This document shows, piece after piece, positions 28,250 to 36,960 of a DNA stretch of 64,000 bases. Below the pieces are notes generated by a model. It did not search any database. It saw only the letters and a program-made list of their open reading frames with translations, and had not been told where the DNA came from. Source of the stretch: Rheinheimera maricola (lineage in GTDB: Bacteria; Pseudomonadota; Gammaproteobacteria; Enterobacterales; Alteromonadaceae). The translations under genes were made by a program, and so were the position numbers. The stretch spans positions 868,001 through 932,000 of the forward strand of contig NZ_JAERPS020000001.1 in the NCBI RefSeq assembly GCF_016918075.2, written 5' to 3'. Position 1 is the first letter of the stretch, and the number at the start of each line of letters is the position of its first letter.

Positions 28250-28272
28250 GCCATCTGCCTGCCGCAGATGGC
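28250..28272. terminator. Hairpin downstream of selO
   Basis: A perfect 9-bp stem GCCATCTGC (28250-28258) with GCAGATGGC (28264-28272), loop CTGCC. It lies 11 bases past the selO stop on the minus strand. No T-run follows, so a moderate call. Confidence 0.5.
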
Positions 28273-28283
28273 ATAAGTTATAA

Positions 28284-29759
28284 TCAGGTACCGCAAAAAG
28301 TGTTCTTAATAAGCTGTTGTGGCTCAGGCGGCAAGGCAAAAGCGGCATTAGCGTCGGACAAGGTATAAGGCGTCGCCAGTGCCTGCTGTAGCCGGTTAAA
28401 CAGCGTTAAATCGGCGTGCTCAGTTGCTTGAATAATCGCTTGTACAACTAAGTGGTTACGCGCAACAACAGCCGGGTTAATGCTATCCATCTGCTGGCTT
28501 ACCTCGGCTAAGTCAACGCCCTGAACAGCCAGCCGCTGTTGCCATTTTGCTGCCCAGTCAGCCCAGTTACGCTTATCTGTAAACAACATTGCTGCACCGG
28601 CGTTACTATCGTTTACCGAGCGGCTAAGTAATCGAAAGCTCTGGCTGAAGTCAGCTTGATTTGCGCTCATCAGATTAAGCAAATCACGGATCAACGTTTC
28701 ATCTTCATTGGTGGCGGCAGTAATACCGATTTTAGCCGCCATCAGGCGCAGAAACTCGGCTTCATTTTGGTTATTAAAACCTTGTAATACCTGCGTAGCC
28801 AGCTCCACAGCTTGCTCTGGTTGCTCGCTCAGTAGCGGCAGCAAGGTTTCGGCAAAGCGTGCCAGGTTCCAACTGGCAATCCGGGGCTGATTGCCCCAGG
28901 CGTAGCGGCCCTGGCTGTCAATAAAGCTGTAAACCTGTGCTGGGTTAAAGTTATCCATAAAAGCACAGGGGCCATAATCGATGGTTTCGCCAGCAACACT
29001 CATATTGTCGGTATTCATGACACCATGAATAAAACCCAGGCTCATCCACTTGGCAATTAGCTTCGCCTGTTTGCCAACGACCGCACTTAGCAGCGCCACA
29101 TATGGCTTGGCAGCGCCAGCGCAGTGTGGGTAATGGCGATCAATTACATAATCAGCCAAGGTTTTTAGTTGGGTTGTATCGCCATGAGCTGCAATATATT
29201 GAAAGCTACCAATACGAATATGGCTGGCAGCCACCCGGGTAAGTACCGCACCGGGTTCGCTGGTTTCGCGCTGGACCCAATCACCTGTGAGCACCGCTGC
29301 CAGTGCGCGGGTTGTCGGCACCCCCAGCGCATGCATGGCTTCACTGACTAAATACTCGCGCAGCACCGGACCCAGTGGCGCACGGCCGTCGCCGCGACGG
29401 GAAAACGGGGTTCTGCCTGCACCTTTAAGCTGAATATCAAAACGGCGGTTGTCCGTGCTGATTACCTCGGCCAGCAGCAAAGCGCGGCCATCACCTAATT
29501 GCGGCACAAAGTGGCCAAACTGATGGCCGGCATAAGCATGCGCACGTGGGCTTGCCCAATTTGGTAACGCGTTGCCGCTAAATGCCGCCAGACCGTCATC
29601 TGAATGCCAATACTGTTGAGGTAATTGCAACTGTGCTGCCAAGCTGGCATTAAACGCCAGCCACTGTGGCGCCGGCACCGGCGTGGGGTTGCAAGGTAAA
29701 GAAAAAGGCTCACCCAAATCTGCCAGGCTGTGTTGTACATTAAAATGTGGCATTGTCAT
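28284..29759 (-). CDS. selO: Protein adenylyltransferase SelO
   Basis: 491 residues, close to the bacterial SelO (YdiU) length. Family knowledge: this pseudokinase binds ATP upside down and AMPylates Ser/Thr/Tyr of redox-linked proteins. Conserved points are visible: K112 in QLKGAGRTPFSRRGDG, the GPVLREYLVSEAMHALGVP helix, D251-N252 in HGVMNTDNMS and the metal-binding D261 in IDYGP. The C-terminus is FCGT: a Cys takes the place used by selenocysteine in animal SelO, as usual for bacteria. Single gene with a hairpin after it. Confidence 0.95.
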   Translation of the reverse strand: MTMPHFNVQHSLADLGEPFSLPCNPTPVPAPQWLAFNASLAAQLQLPQQYWHSDDGLAAFSGNALPNWASPRAHAYAGHQFGHFVPQLGDGRALLLAEVISTDNRRFDIQLKGAGRTPFSRRGDGRAPLGPVLREYLVSEAMHALGVPTTRALAAVLTGDWVQRETSEPGAVLTRVAASHIRIGSFQYIAAHGDTTQLKTLADYVIDRHYPHCAGAAKPYVALLSAVVGKQAKLIAKWMSLGFIHGVMNTDNMSVAGETIDYGPCAFMDNFNPAQVYSFIDSQGRYAWGNQPRIASWNLARFAETLLPLLSEQPEQAVELATQVLQGFNNQNEAEFLRLMAAKIGITAATNEDETLIRDLLNLMSANQADFSQSFRLLSRSVNDSNAGAAMLFTDKRNWADWAAKWQQRLAVQGVDLAEVSQQMDSINPAVVARNHLVVQAIIQATEHADLTLFNRLQQALATPYTLSDANAAFALPPEPQQLIKNTFCGT

Positions 29760-29964
29760 TACTCAATTTGTATCTGGTGTTTAGTGTACGTGGCTTACCG
29801 GCCAACAGCCAGCATTGTACCCATCTGTATTTTGTCTGCTTTTGATGACGTACTTTGTTGCTTGCACTATAGTGTGTAAGGTGAACGTGCAGTTTGCTAG
29901 TTATGGTTATATTGCACATAATCAACTGGTTGTTAAAGCCGGCGGCAACTTGAAGGAGATATTA

Positions 29965-31143
29965 TTGCGTTTTATTGTGTTGCTGTGCGGAGTGTTGGCT
30001 TCAGCTGGTGTTTGTAATGCAACACAGCTTAATGTTTGGCATATGGTCAAAGAAATGGATGCCGACTTAGCCCATACTGCGGCGGCGTTTTCCCGAGCCA
30101 ATCCCGATATCAATGTGGTTGTGCATGCTTTACCAAACGAAGAGCTTAAAGCCTCGGCTATCCGCGCTGCAGATCAGCAAATGGCGCCGGATATTATCAT
30201 TATTTCGTCTGACAATGTTGGCTATGCCGGGTTAATGCGTTTGTCTGAGCTGCCGCCAGAGTGGGTTGGCGATACATTGCCTGATGCAGTGCAGCAGGCG
30301 TTACAATTTAATCAAAAAAATTACAGTCTGCCATTATTTTCCGGTAATCATTTGTTGATGTTATACAACAAGGCGCTGGTCAATACACCGGCAACAGATT
30401 GGCAGCAGCTGGTTGTGCAACAGCAAGAATTTAATCAACAAGGTATTCAGACGCTGGCTTTAAACTACCAGGAGCCATACTGGTTTGCTTTATTTGCCAG
30501 TTTGTTTGGCGCCGATCTGGTTACCAATAATCAGGTCTCCCTGGGCTCTGCTGAGATGGCGAAAGCGTTGCAGTTTTATCAACAACTTGCCGAGCAGAAT
30601 ATAACGCAAAAGCAGTGCGGTTATGCCTGTGTAGCCGATGATTTTTATCAGCGAAAATATGCATATGCCATTAATGGCACCTGGGCTTTGGCTGAGGCCA
30701 AACGGCATTTAGGTGATGATTTAGGTATCATGCCTTTTCCCACGTTACAGCAGCATAAAATGCAGCCACTGGCGTCCTATATTGTAATGGTGTTTCCTAA
30801 TCAGGCGTTAAGTAGTGCTAAAGCAGCGCAGATTAAACAATTTGTGCACTTTATCCGGCAAGCAGAAAACTTGCAGCCGTTGGCAAAAAAATATTATTTA
30901 ACGCCGTATTATCATACACCTACGCCTGAACCCTGGTTAACAGAGCCATTTCACCTGCAAGTACAGGCACAAAACCGTTTAAGTACCCTGATGCCGGCAT
31001 CAACTGCTATGGTATCAGTGTGGAACGGCATGCAAAAAGGTATGCTGTTGCATCAGAAAAATACATTGGACGCGACAGCTGCTGCAAGCTTTATGCAAAA
31101 AGTTGCCTTGCGCGATCAACAGCTGCTGGAAGCAGGCCAATGA
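29965..31143 (+). CDS. Extracellular solute-binding protein (ABC sugar-binding type 1), TTG start
   Basis: 392 residues from a TTG at 29965. This start is chosen because AAGGAG ends 6 bases upstream and it opens directly into a signal peptide (RFIVLLCGVLASAGVCNA); the in-frame ATG far upstream at 29815 would place the signal peptide internally. The mature protein starts TQLNVWHMVKEMD and shows the family marks PNEELKASAIRAADQQMAPDIIIIS and YAINGTWALAEAKRHLGDDLGIMPFP. Such proteins bind mono- or oligosaccharides in the periplasm. No ABC permease or ATPase is near. The stop overlaps the start of the sensor kinase (ATGA), so it probably serves as that kinase's ligand-sensing partner. Confidence 0.88.
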   Translation: MRFIVLLCGVLASAGVCNATQLNVWHMVKEMDADLAHTAAAFSRANPDINVVVHALPNEELKASAIRAADQQMAPDIIIISSDNVGYAGLMRLSELPPEWVGDTLPDAVQQALQFNQKNYSLPLFSGNHLLMLYNKALVNTPATDWQQLVVQQQEFNQQGIQTLALNYQEPYWFALFASLFGADLVTNNQVSLGSAEMAKALQFYQQLAEQNITQKQCGYACVADDFYQRKYAYAINGTWALAEAKRHLGDDLGIMPFPTLQQHKMQPLASYIVMVFPNQALSSAKAAQIKQFVHFIRQAENLQPLAKKYYLTPYYHTPTPEPWLTEPFHLQVQAQNRLSTLMPASTAMVSVWNGMQKGMLLHQKNTLDATAAASFMQKVALRDQQLLEAGQ

Positions 31144-33062
31144 AAATAGCTAAATTATCGCTAAAAAACCTGTTAATTTTGCAGTTTGTATTAAGTGCAA
31201 CGCTGCCAACACTGCTATTAAGCGGGTTGTTAATATCAGAGTTTCAAAACATACAAACCGAAGAGCAAATTAAAAAACAAAGCGCCCAGACCGAAAAAGC
31301 CAAATTGCAGCTGGAATTTGAACTGGAAAAATTTGCCCTGCAGCTGCAACAGCTAGCCGTCGACTCCAATGCTGCTCTAGCGGCAAGTTCGGGTATTTTT
31401 GCCCACAATGCGCGCAACAGCCTGCTGCAAATAGCGCAGAATCACCAACTGGCCAAAGCAGTATTGTTGGTGGATAAAACACAATGGATAGTTGAGGCCG
31501 TTCCGGTTGAAGCCATGGTAGTGCCACTGACTCCGCTGCAGCCACATTTGGAAGCATTGTTTGCCGAGGATTATGCCGCAACAAACCAAACTATATTTAT
31601 GTCTTCTGTTGAACTGAGCAAGCAACTGTTAGCAAACAGTGCACCAGCCGCGCAACCGTTGGCAGAAATTATCGTAATGCAAATACCGTTAAAGCTGGCC
31701 GATACCGCTGTAACCGATCCGCGTAGTCGGTTAACCGGCGCCATTGTAGCGTTGTTGCCATTACAGAATATCAAGACAATGCTGGAGAATTATAGCCCTG
31801 ACACCACGTTGCAAAATATTTACTGGCAAGGCCGCGGCCTTATTACGGATGCCAAGCCCAGTAGCGACATGATGGTAACGCAAGTTGAACTGCATGTGCC
31901 AAACCTGCCATTAGCATTAACCGTAGAGTTTGCTACTACACGCGCAGCTGCTTTGGGAGCCATTACGGCGCTTACCTATCGCTATGCGTTGATAACAGGT
32001 TTGTTTTTAATATTACTGTTATTGGCAGGTTGGTTATTTGTACGGGCAGAAGTAAAACCTATTACTGCATTAAACCGCATGGTAGAGGGCTACGCGGATG
32101 GCGACTTACAGCAGCCAAAACAGCAATTTCCGTTTACCGAGTTTGATCAAATAGCGGGCGTGTTGCACACCATGGCATTGAAGCTTAAAGAGCATCAAGA
32201 CCTGCTGGAACGGCGGGTAGCACAACGAACATCACAGTTGCAGCAAGCCGTTGTCGAACTCAATCAGATCAATGCTGAATTGCTAAAAACACAGCAACAG
32301 TTAGTCGAATCAGAAAAATTGTCGCAAATTGGCATTTTGGTCGCTGGTGTATCTCGTGAGATATCAGATCCCATCAGTCAAAGCCTGGCCGCGGTTAACA
32401 CCATACAACAGCAACATCTAGAGATTGCCCAAGCGGTTAAGCACAGCACGCTTAAACGCTCTGCGTTTGATCATTATTTACGTGAGTCTAAATTAAGCAT
32501 CGAACAATTAAGCCGTAACTTACAACGTGCCGAAGAGCTTATCCAAAGTTTTAAAGCCGTCGCAGTGGATCAATCCAGTGAGCAGCGGCGTAATTTCAAT
32601 TTATACGATTATCTGCAACAAGTTATATTGAGCTTGCGATATGAACTTAGCCGCTACAATGTCAAAGTTGATATCAAGGGCGATAAGGTGATGGTACTAC
32701 AAAGTTACCCTGGTACCTTTAGCCGGGTGCTTACTAACCTGGTGCTTAACACGTTACAACACGGTTTTGACAGCAGCGTAGCTCAGCACATTAGTATCAG
32801 TTACAGCCTGTTACCCGATGGCCAGCTACAATTGGTCTATCGTGATGATGGTGCCGGCATGGCAAAACCGGTATTAAAGCGGATATTTGAACCTTTCTTT
32901 ACCACTGCTCAGCAAGATGGTGGCAGTGGCTTGGGCATGAGCATTGTGTACAATTTGATCACACAGCAACTTAAAGGCAGTATCGACGCTGAAAGTGAGC
33001 CGGGTAAAGGCGCTAGTTTTACAATGACGTTACCCGTTAGGGTGGTAATAAAGCCAAGGTAG
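31140..33062 (+). CDS. Membrane sensor histidine-kinase-like protein lacking the phospho-acceptor His
   Basis: 640 residues from the ATG at 31140 (MKIAKLSLKNLL), which overlaps the preceding stop. Two membrane helices (about 12-30 and 283-303) bracket a ~250-residue periplasmic domain; a HAMP domain and a coiled coil (about 350-395) follow. The H-box region reads LVAGVSREISDP: R406 stands where the phosphorylated His belongs. The ATPase domain is intact: N-box N533-LVLN, DDGAGM (569-574), FEPFFTT, GSGLGM (595-600). Family knowledge: such proteins cannot phosphorylate themselves on the usual site but may act as ATP sensors or heterodimer partners. No response regulator is adjacent. Coupling to the solute-binding protein suggests sugar sensing. 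Confidence 0.85.
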   Translation: MKIAKLSLKNLLILQFVLSATLPTLLLSGLLISEFQNIQTEEQIKKQSAQTEKAKLQLEFELEKFALQLQQLAVDSNAALAASSGIFAHNARNSLLQIAQNHQLAKAVLLVDKTQWIVEAVPVEAMVVPLTPLQPHLEALFAEDYAATNQTIFMSSVELSKQLLANSAPAAQPLAEIIVMQIPLKLADTAVTDPRSRLTGAIVALLPLQNIKTMLENYSPDTTLQNIYWQGRGLITDAKPSSDMMVTQVELHVPNLPLALTVEFATTRAAALGAITALTYRYALITGLFLILLLLAGWLFVRAEVKPITALNRMVEGYADGDLQQPKQQFPFTEFDQIAGVLHTMALKLKEHQDLLERRVAQRTSQLQQAVVELNQINAELLKTQQQLVESEKLSQIGILVAGVSREISDPISQSLAAVNTIQQQHLEIAQAVKHSTLKRSAFDHYLRESKLSIEQLSRNLQRAEELIQSFKAVAVDQSSEQRRNFNLYDYLQQVILSLRYELSRYNVKVDIKGDKVMVLQSYPGTFSRVLTNLVLNTLQHGFDSSVAQHISISYSLLPDGQLQLVYRDDGAGMAKPVLKRIFEPFFTTAQQDGGSGLGMSIVYNLITQQLKGSIDAESEPGKGASFTMTLPVRVVIKPR

Positions 33063-33211
33063 GGTGTGATATTACAACCGGAGCATTGAGCTAAATGGGA
33101 CTACACTACGTATAGTGCGCTTGGCATGTTGGACAACATAGCCGCACTGTTCAGAGCAGTATTATGGCATTACGCTGACTATACTGCAGACGTTAATAAA
33201 AGGAGTTTTAT

Positions 33212-33556
33212 ATGGACAATGACGTTTTAGAGTTAGAAAGGCAGTGCTTGGAAGCATTGCAGCATAACTACCCGCAACTATTACAGTGTAACGGCGAACT
33301 GCTATTTGTTGCCGAAGCCGAGTCACCCAAACTTACCGCAACCGCCTGGCAATTCGATCCTCATACTACGCTGTTGTTAAAACAAGACGGCATCAAGAGT
33401 GCGCTACTGGAAACGTTGGATATGTTAGTTGCACAACGCAAACAACAACGCATAAGACCCAACCGCGAAGGCCGCTTGGTTATTAATAATAACCAGTGTC
33501 AAATTCACTGGCTACATGAGGGTAGTGCAGGGCTGGTGCTTTATCAATGTGCATAG
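33212..33556 (+). CDS. Hypothetical protein, 114 residues
   Basis: Start preceded by AAGGAG at good spacing, coding-like composition throughout. No signal peptide or membrane segment. An alpha/beta-looking small protein with a basic stretch in the middle (AQRKQQRIRPNREG). Not recognised. It stands alone between two gene-free stretches (33063-33211 and 33557-33871). Confidence 0.6.
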   Translation: MDNDVLELERQCLEALQHNYPQLLQCNGELLFVAEAESPKLTATAWQFDPHTTLLLKQDGIKSALLETLDMLVAQRKQQRIRPNREGRLVINNNQCQIHWLHEGSAGLVLYQCA

Positions 33557-33871
33557 TCTCAATCTAAGAAAGCGTTAACTTTATCAAAGGTTACTGTCAT
33601 CTTTTGCCGCGCCTATGGGCGCGCAAGTTCAATGTTATGCCACAAATAGCCTAATAGTCGGCTTTGGCAAGGCATAACAAACCAATACTGCTCAAGTCGC
33701 CCCGTTTGCAGTGTTAACTTCGACAATCCGATTTAGCTAAATTAAATACTTGATATTGTTTTTATTATGGGTAAATTGTTTTTATCGACAATTGCAAGTA
33801 CCTGTATTTATTAAAAATGTGAATGTTTTTGTCGTTGCAGTTAGAAATTTATCTGGTAGGGGTACCAATTC
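33557..33871. other. Gene-free stretch with two inverted repeats
   Basis: No credible gene in these 315 bases. At 33604-33626 TTG-CGCGCC pairs with GGCGCG-CAA around a TATG loop (one bulged C), a strong hairpin without a T-run. At 33633-33679 TGTTATGCC and GGCATAACA form 9-bp arms around a further AGCC/GGCT hairpin (33648-33663). The last ~120 bases are A/T-rich and probably carry the promoter of the lipoprotein gene. Confidence 0.5.
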
Positions 33872-34735
33872 ATGAATAAACTTTTAGTTCCGTTGCTATT
33901 TGTCCCACTTATTATGGCTTGCGGAGGAGGGAGCAGTGAACCGCCAATTGGGCCCTTAACTGCTTCGCTATCGGCTGTTCCAGCCGTGTTTGATGAAGGC
34001 GCTAACGTTACAGTAACTTATAGCGTAACAAACGTAAAAAGTACGGCAAATGTCTCGCTGGTGTCTACCAACAACAGTCTTATTGTAAGCAATAGTTCAA
34101 GTGGTAGTTATACCCTAACGGCTAACGAGGTTGATCGTGAGGTTAAAGGTAAACTGACGTTTGTGGTTCGCGATGGTGTTGATCAAAACCGAACGGTAAC
34201 ACAGGATTATAATTTCACTATCAAGAATAATTCATTCGACGGTGCTAAGGCCGATATTGTTTTTTTGCTTGCAAACAAACAACGTGTGGCCGATTTACCT
34301 GATGAGCGGATAATGCGCGATGTACTGGATGAAATCTCACTGCTAAATAATGAAGCGCAGCTAAGAGTAACAACCAACAGCGACTTTCCTTCAGGCACAC
34401 AAGTTGCCGCATTAATTGATGCAATTCCCTATGATGTTTATCTTAACAGCGACATTGGCGATGCTGAAGTCATAGCTGCTTACCAGCAAGCACTGCAGGC
34501 CGTTGCTGAGCATACCGCAAGCGCCGCCCAAATATTAGATGCCGGCTTTGCATCTGTTTCGCTTTTACTGCCAAAAGCGATAACAGTTGGTGATTTTAAT
34601 ATTGATGCCAGTACCGGTGTTACGTCATTTTTTATTGGTAAAGATGACTATGGTCAGTTTGTTGATGGTGAGTGGCAATACAACGCCGACTCAACGTTCC
34701 TGGCAAGTTTAACTGACGCCTCTTGCGCGTTGTAA
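33872..34735 (+). CDS. Lipoprotein of unknown function
   Basis: 287 residues with a type II signal peptide: MNKLLVPLLFVPLIMAC with the lipidated Cys at 17, followed by a GGGSSEPP linker. Residues about 30-110 look like an Ig-like/cadherin-like beta domain (FDEGANVTVTYSVTNVKSTANVSLV, then KGKLTFVVRDGVDQNRTVTQDY); the rest is mixed and unrecognised. The subtilisin-like protease gene follows after 9 bases with a full AAGGAGG site, so the two form an operon. Inference: a surface or periplasmic partner, substrate or anchor for that protease. Confidence 0.75.
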   Translation: MNKLLVPLLFVPLIMACGGGSSEPPIGPLTASLSAVPAVFDEGANVTVTYSVTNVKSTANVSLVSTNNSLIVSNSSSGSYTLTANEVDREVKGKLTFVVRDGVDQNRTVTQDYNFTIKNNSFDGAKADIVFLLANKQRVADLPDERIMRDVLDEISLLNNEAQLRVTTNSDFPSGTQVAALIDAIPYDVYLNSDIGDAEVIAAYQQALQAVAEHTASAAQILDAGFASVSLLLPKAITVGDFNIDASTGVTSFFIGKDDYGQFVDGEWQYNADSTFLASLTDASCAL

Positions 34736-34744
34736 GGAGGCGAT

Positions 34745-36469
34745 ATGTCTGGTTTTAAGCTTAACTACGCTGTATTAGCGTCATCATTGATTTTAGCTAA
34801 TGCGGTTAGTGCGTCTGAACGTTTAATTGTGTCTATTGAACTGCCAACTAACCAGGTCGAGTCATTGCAGTCAGGCAATTCGCCACGTGGTGCAGTGTTG
34901 CCAGTAACTGGCTTAACAAAAAGCGAGACATGCTTAATATTGCCATCAGGTGATAATTGGTGTGTACCCATCGTAAAGGAAGCACTGTCGTCAAGCGCAA
35001 TTGCAGCGCAAAACTCAGCCAATGGCTCTCGCTATGTATCAATGAAGGTAGCTGTGCCGGATGGGCTGTCTCTTGATCAGGCTGAAGTATTACTAAAAAA
35101 CACCGGCATTTACCGCCATGTAGAGCGGGATGTCGCTATTACATCCATGAAAAGCGTGGTTGCAAACAATTGGAATGCAACAACGCCATTGGATCCGGAA
35201 TTTGTTAAACAGCACCAATTCAACCGCAATACCAAAACAGATTCCCCTATAGAGTCGTCTGTCTTTGCTATGTGGCAGCTAATTGAAAACCCGCTCAAAG
35301 ACGTTAGCGTTTATGTTTTTGATACAGGTTTTCGCCAGCATAAAGATATTGTCTATGACGTCGGGGTCAATACAACCGTCGAATCCTATGACAACGAACG
35401 TAATGGCTTGTTTCTCGAAGACGACTTTGACCCTGAAAACCTATGCAACAATAGTCATGGCGTTGGTGTGGCCAGCGTTATAGGCGCGGCTATTAATGAG
35501 GTTGATATGGCCGGTATGGTTAACGACATCACCTTGACCGCAGTGCGGGTAATGAAATGCGGCAATGGATTTTTATCAGATGTCGCAGCGGGGTTAGATT
35601 GGTTATCCGATGGCGACCCTTTTTTGTATGACGTATCGCCTGATTTACCGCGTTTCACCGGCCAGCCAGGCATCGTCAATATGAGCCTTGGTGGCCATGT
35701 TGCAAGCGGTTGCCCTTTTTATCTGCAAAGCGCTATTAACAGGGCGATTAATAAAGGCTTTATTCTTGTAGCCTCGGCGGGTAACGAGTCAAAAGATGCC
35801 TCGACAAACATGCCAGCTGCTTGTGAGGGCGTCATTTCCGTTGGCGCTGCGCAACTCTATGATGGCAGTCCTGACATAGCTGCATTTAGTAATTTTGGTG
35901 CATCTGTTGATGTAATGGCGCGTGGTACAAGTGTTATCGGCTTATCGAAAGATGATGCTGTGATCGGTTGGTCAGGCACAAGCTTCTCAGCGCCTATTGT
36001 TGCCGGTTTGCTGGCACTGCTTAATAAAGACTTTGACCTTACTAATAAAATGGTCAAACAGCTTGTTACCATCTCTGGCGTTACACATTGGGCTGAAGAT
36101 AGTCAGTGCGCAGCACTGGGCTGCGGCTCCGGTATTTTAGATGGCGTTAAGCTTTATCAAAATGCAGTGCTGTACTCCAATGGTGAGCTTGATTCAGCAT
36201 CATATTCATTGAATGTACTAGCACCGTGCCGTCAGCAATGGGCTGTCGATAACCTCTACCAAGGTGCATCACTTTGCAACGACGTAAGGTTAGATTTGCT
36301 TGGTCTTCGTAATATAAAAGCAAATGAAGCTTACCGGGTTGTTAGCGTGCCAAAGGGGCAGGGTGCAAGTGTTGAACTATCCGGCGCAACAGTAATCGGT
36401 AATTTCACAAAGCGGCATGCTGTTGTTAGTAAGGCAGACTTAACTGATGTAGATGTGTATGTCAGGTGA
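34745..36469 (+). CDS. S8 (subtilisin-like) serine peptidase, secreted
   Basis: 574 residues with a signal peptide (about 1-24). A propeptide-like region (about 25-140) precedes the peptidase domain. The catalytic triad is readable: D193 in YVFDTGF, H238 in NNSHGVGVAS, S413 in GWSGTSFSAP; the oxyanion stretch NMSLGGHV and VASAGNES are also present. About 100 residues follow the domain, with two Cys pairs and no recognisable sorting signal. The gene ends exactly where the prophage seems to begin, so the true C-terminus may have been cut by phage insertion and the TGA supplied by the phage end. It is coupled to the lipoprotein gene. Confidence 0.88.
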   Translation: MSGFKLNYAVLASSLILANAVSASERLIVSIELPTNQVESLQSGNSPRGAVLPVTGLTKSETCLILPSGDNWCVPIVKEALSSSAIAAQNSANGSRYVSMKVAVPDGLSLDQAEVLLKNTGIYRHVERDVAITSMKSVVANNWNATTPLDPEFVKQHQFNRNTKTDSPIESSVFAMWQLIENPLKDVSVYVFDTGFRQHKDIVYDVGVNTTVESYDNERNGLFLEDDFDPENLCNNSHGVGVASVIGAAINEVDMAGMVNDITLTAVRVMKCGNGFLSDVAAGLDWLSDGDPFLYDVSPDLPRFTGQPGIVNMSLGGHVASGCPFYLQSAINRAINKGFILVASAGNESKDASTNMPAACEGVISVGAAQLYDGSPDIAAFSNFGASVDVMARGTSVIGLSKDDAVIGWSGTSFSAPIVAGLLALLNKDFDLTNKMVKQLVTISGVTHWAEDSQCAALGCGSGILDGVKLYQNAVLYSNGELDSASYSLNVLAPCRQQWAVDNLYQGASLCNDVRLDLLGLRNIKANEAYRVVSVPKGQGASVELSGATVIGNFTKRHAVVSKADLTDVDVYVR

Positions 36470-36475
36470 AAAGAC

Positions 36476-36511
36476 TTGAGATAAATATACCAGGTTAGTT
36501 GAGATAATTAT
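36476..36511. repeat. Two 13-bp near-identical direct repeats at the prophage left end
   Basis: TTGAGATAAATAT (36476-36488) and TTGAGATAATTAT (36499-36511), 12 of 13 identical and 23 bp apart start to start. Mu ends carry several ~22-bp transposase-binding sites, so these are candidate binding sites. The rest of 36470-36570 holds no gene. Confidence 0.45.
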
Positions 36512-36570
36512 GGGATCTGGTGGAACGTATTAGGATCGAGTGACACAGAAAATGAAACAACCTTTCAAAT

Positions 36571-36930
36571 TTAATCGGGGAATAGGTCGGGCTGCTTCTC
36601 TGCAACAATCCTCTTTTTAACTCTGGCCACCAGCTTATATATACCACGTACAGACATATTATATTTTGAGGCCAGCACAGCGTGGTTGCGCCCGTTGAAC
36701 TCATCATATATGACCAGATCGCGCTGGGCCAATTTGTAGAGGAAATTCATCGGGAAATTGATTAGCTGACCGCCCCAGTGATCGGCCAGAAACTCTGCCA
36801 GCGCTACGCCGCATTGATCGGCAACATCGGTACCAACGCCATGATCCGCTAAAATGTGTTTTGCGTGCGCTGCTACATCGTCCAATAGCTCAGAACGTAG
36901 CGCATCCATCCCCGTTTTTTTAGTTGTCAT
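36571..36930 (-). CDS. mor: Mor/C-family transcription activator
   Basis: 119 residues. The Mor fold is recognisable: an N-terminal helical dimerisation part (VGTDVADQCGVALAEFLADHWGGQLINFP), the short beta-strand hinge, and a C-terminal HTH (LVIYDEFNGRNHAVLASKYNMSVRGIYKLVARVKKR, cited by its ends). Family knowledge: Mor and C activate the middle and late promoters of Mu by binding G/C-centred dyads. This is the only Mor/C gene seen, so it may switch on the late operons directly; candidate targets are the repeated elements at 49832 and 57895. It is the last gene of the early operon. Confidence 0.9.
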   Translation of the reverse strand: MTTKKTGMDALRSELLDDVAAHAKHILADHGVGTDVADQCGVALAEFLADHWGGQLINFPMNFLYKLAQRDLVIYDEFNGRNHAVLASKYNMSVRGIYKLVARVKKRIVAEKQPDLFPD

Positions 36931-36960
36931 TGGTTATGTCCTCAGTTGCCTTTATAAAGC

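Noticed and set aside
28284-28310. Selenocysteine in SelO
   Set aside because: No in-frame TGA before the normal stop; the C-terminal position is an ordinary Cys (FCGT), as in other bacteria.
33633-33679. Possible integron attC site (GTTATGC / GCATAAC arms)
   Set aside because: The arms resemble VCR-type core bases, but their order is the reverse of a true attC (which opens with AAC and ends with GTT), no second L-box pair is convincing, and there is no integrase or cassette array.
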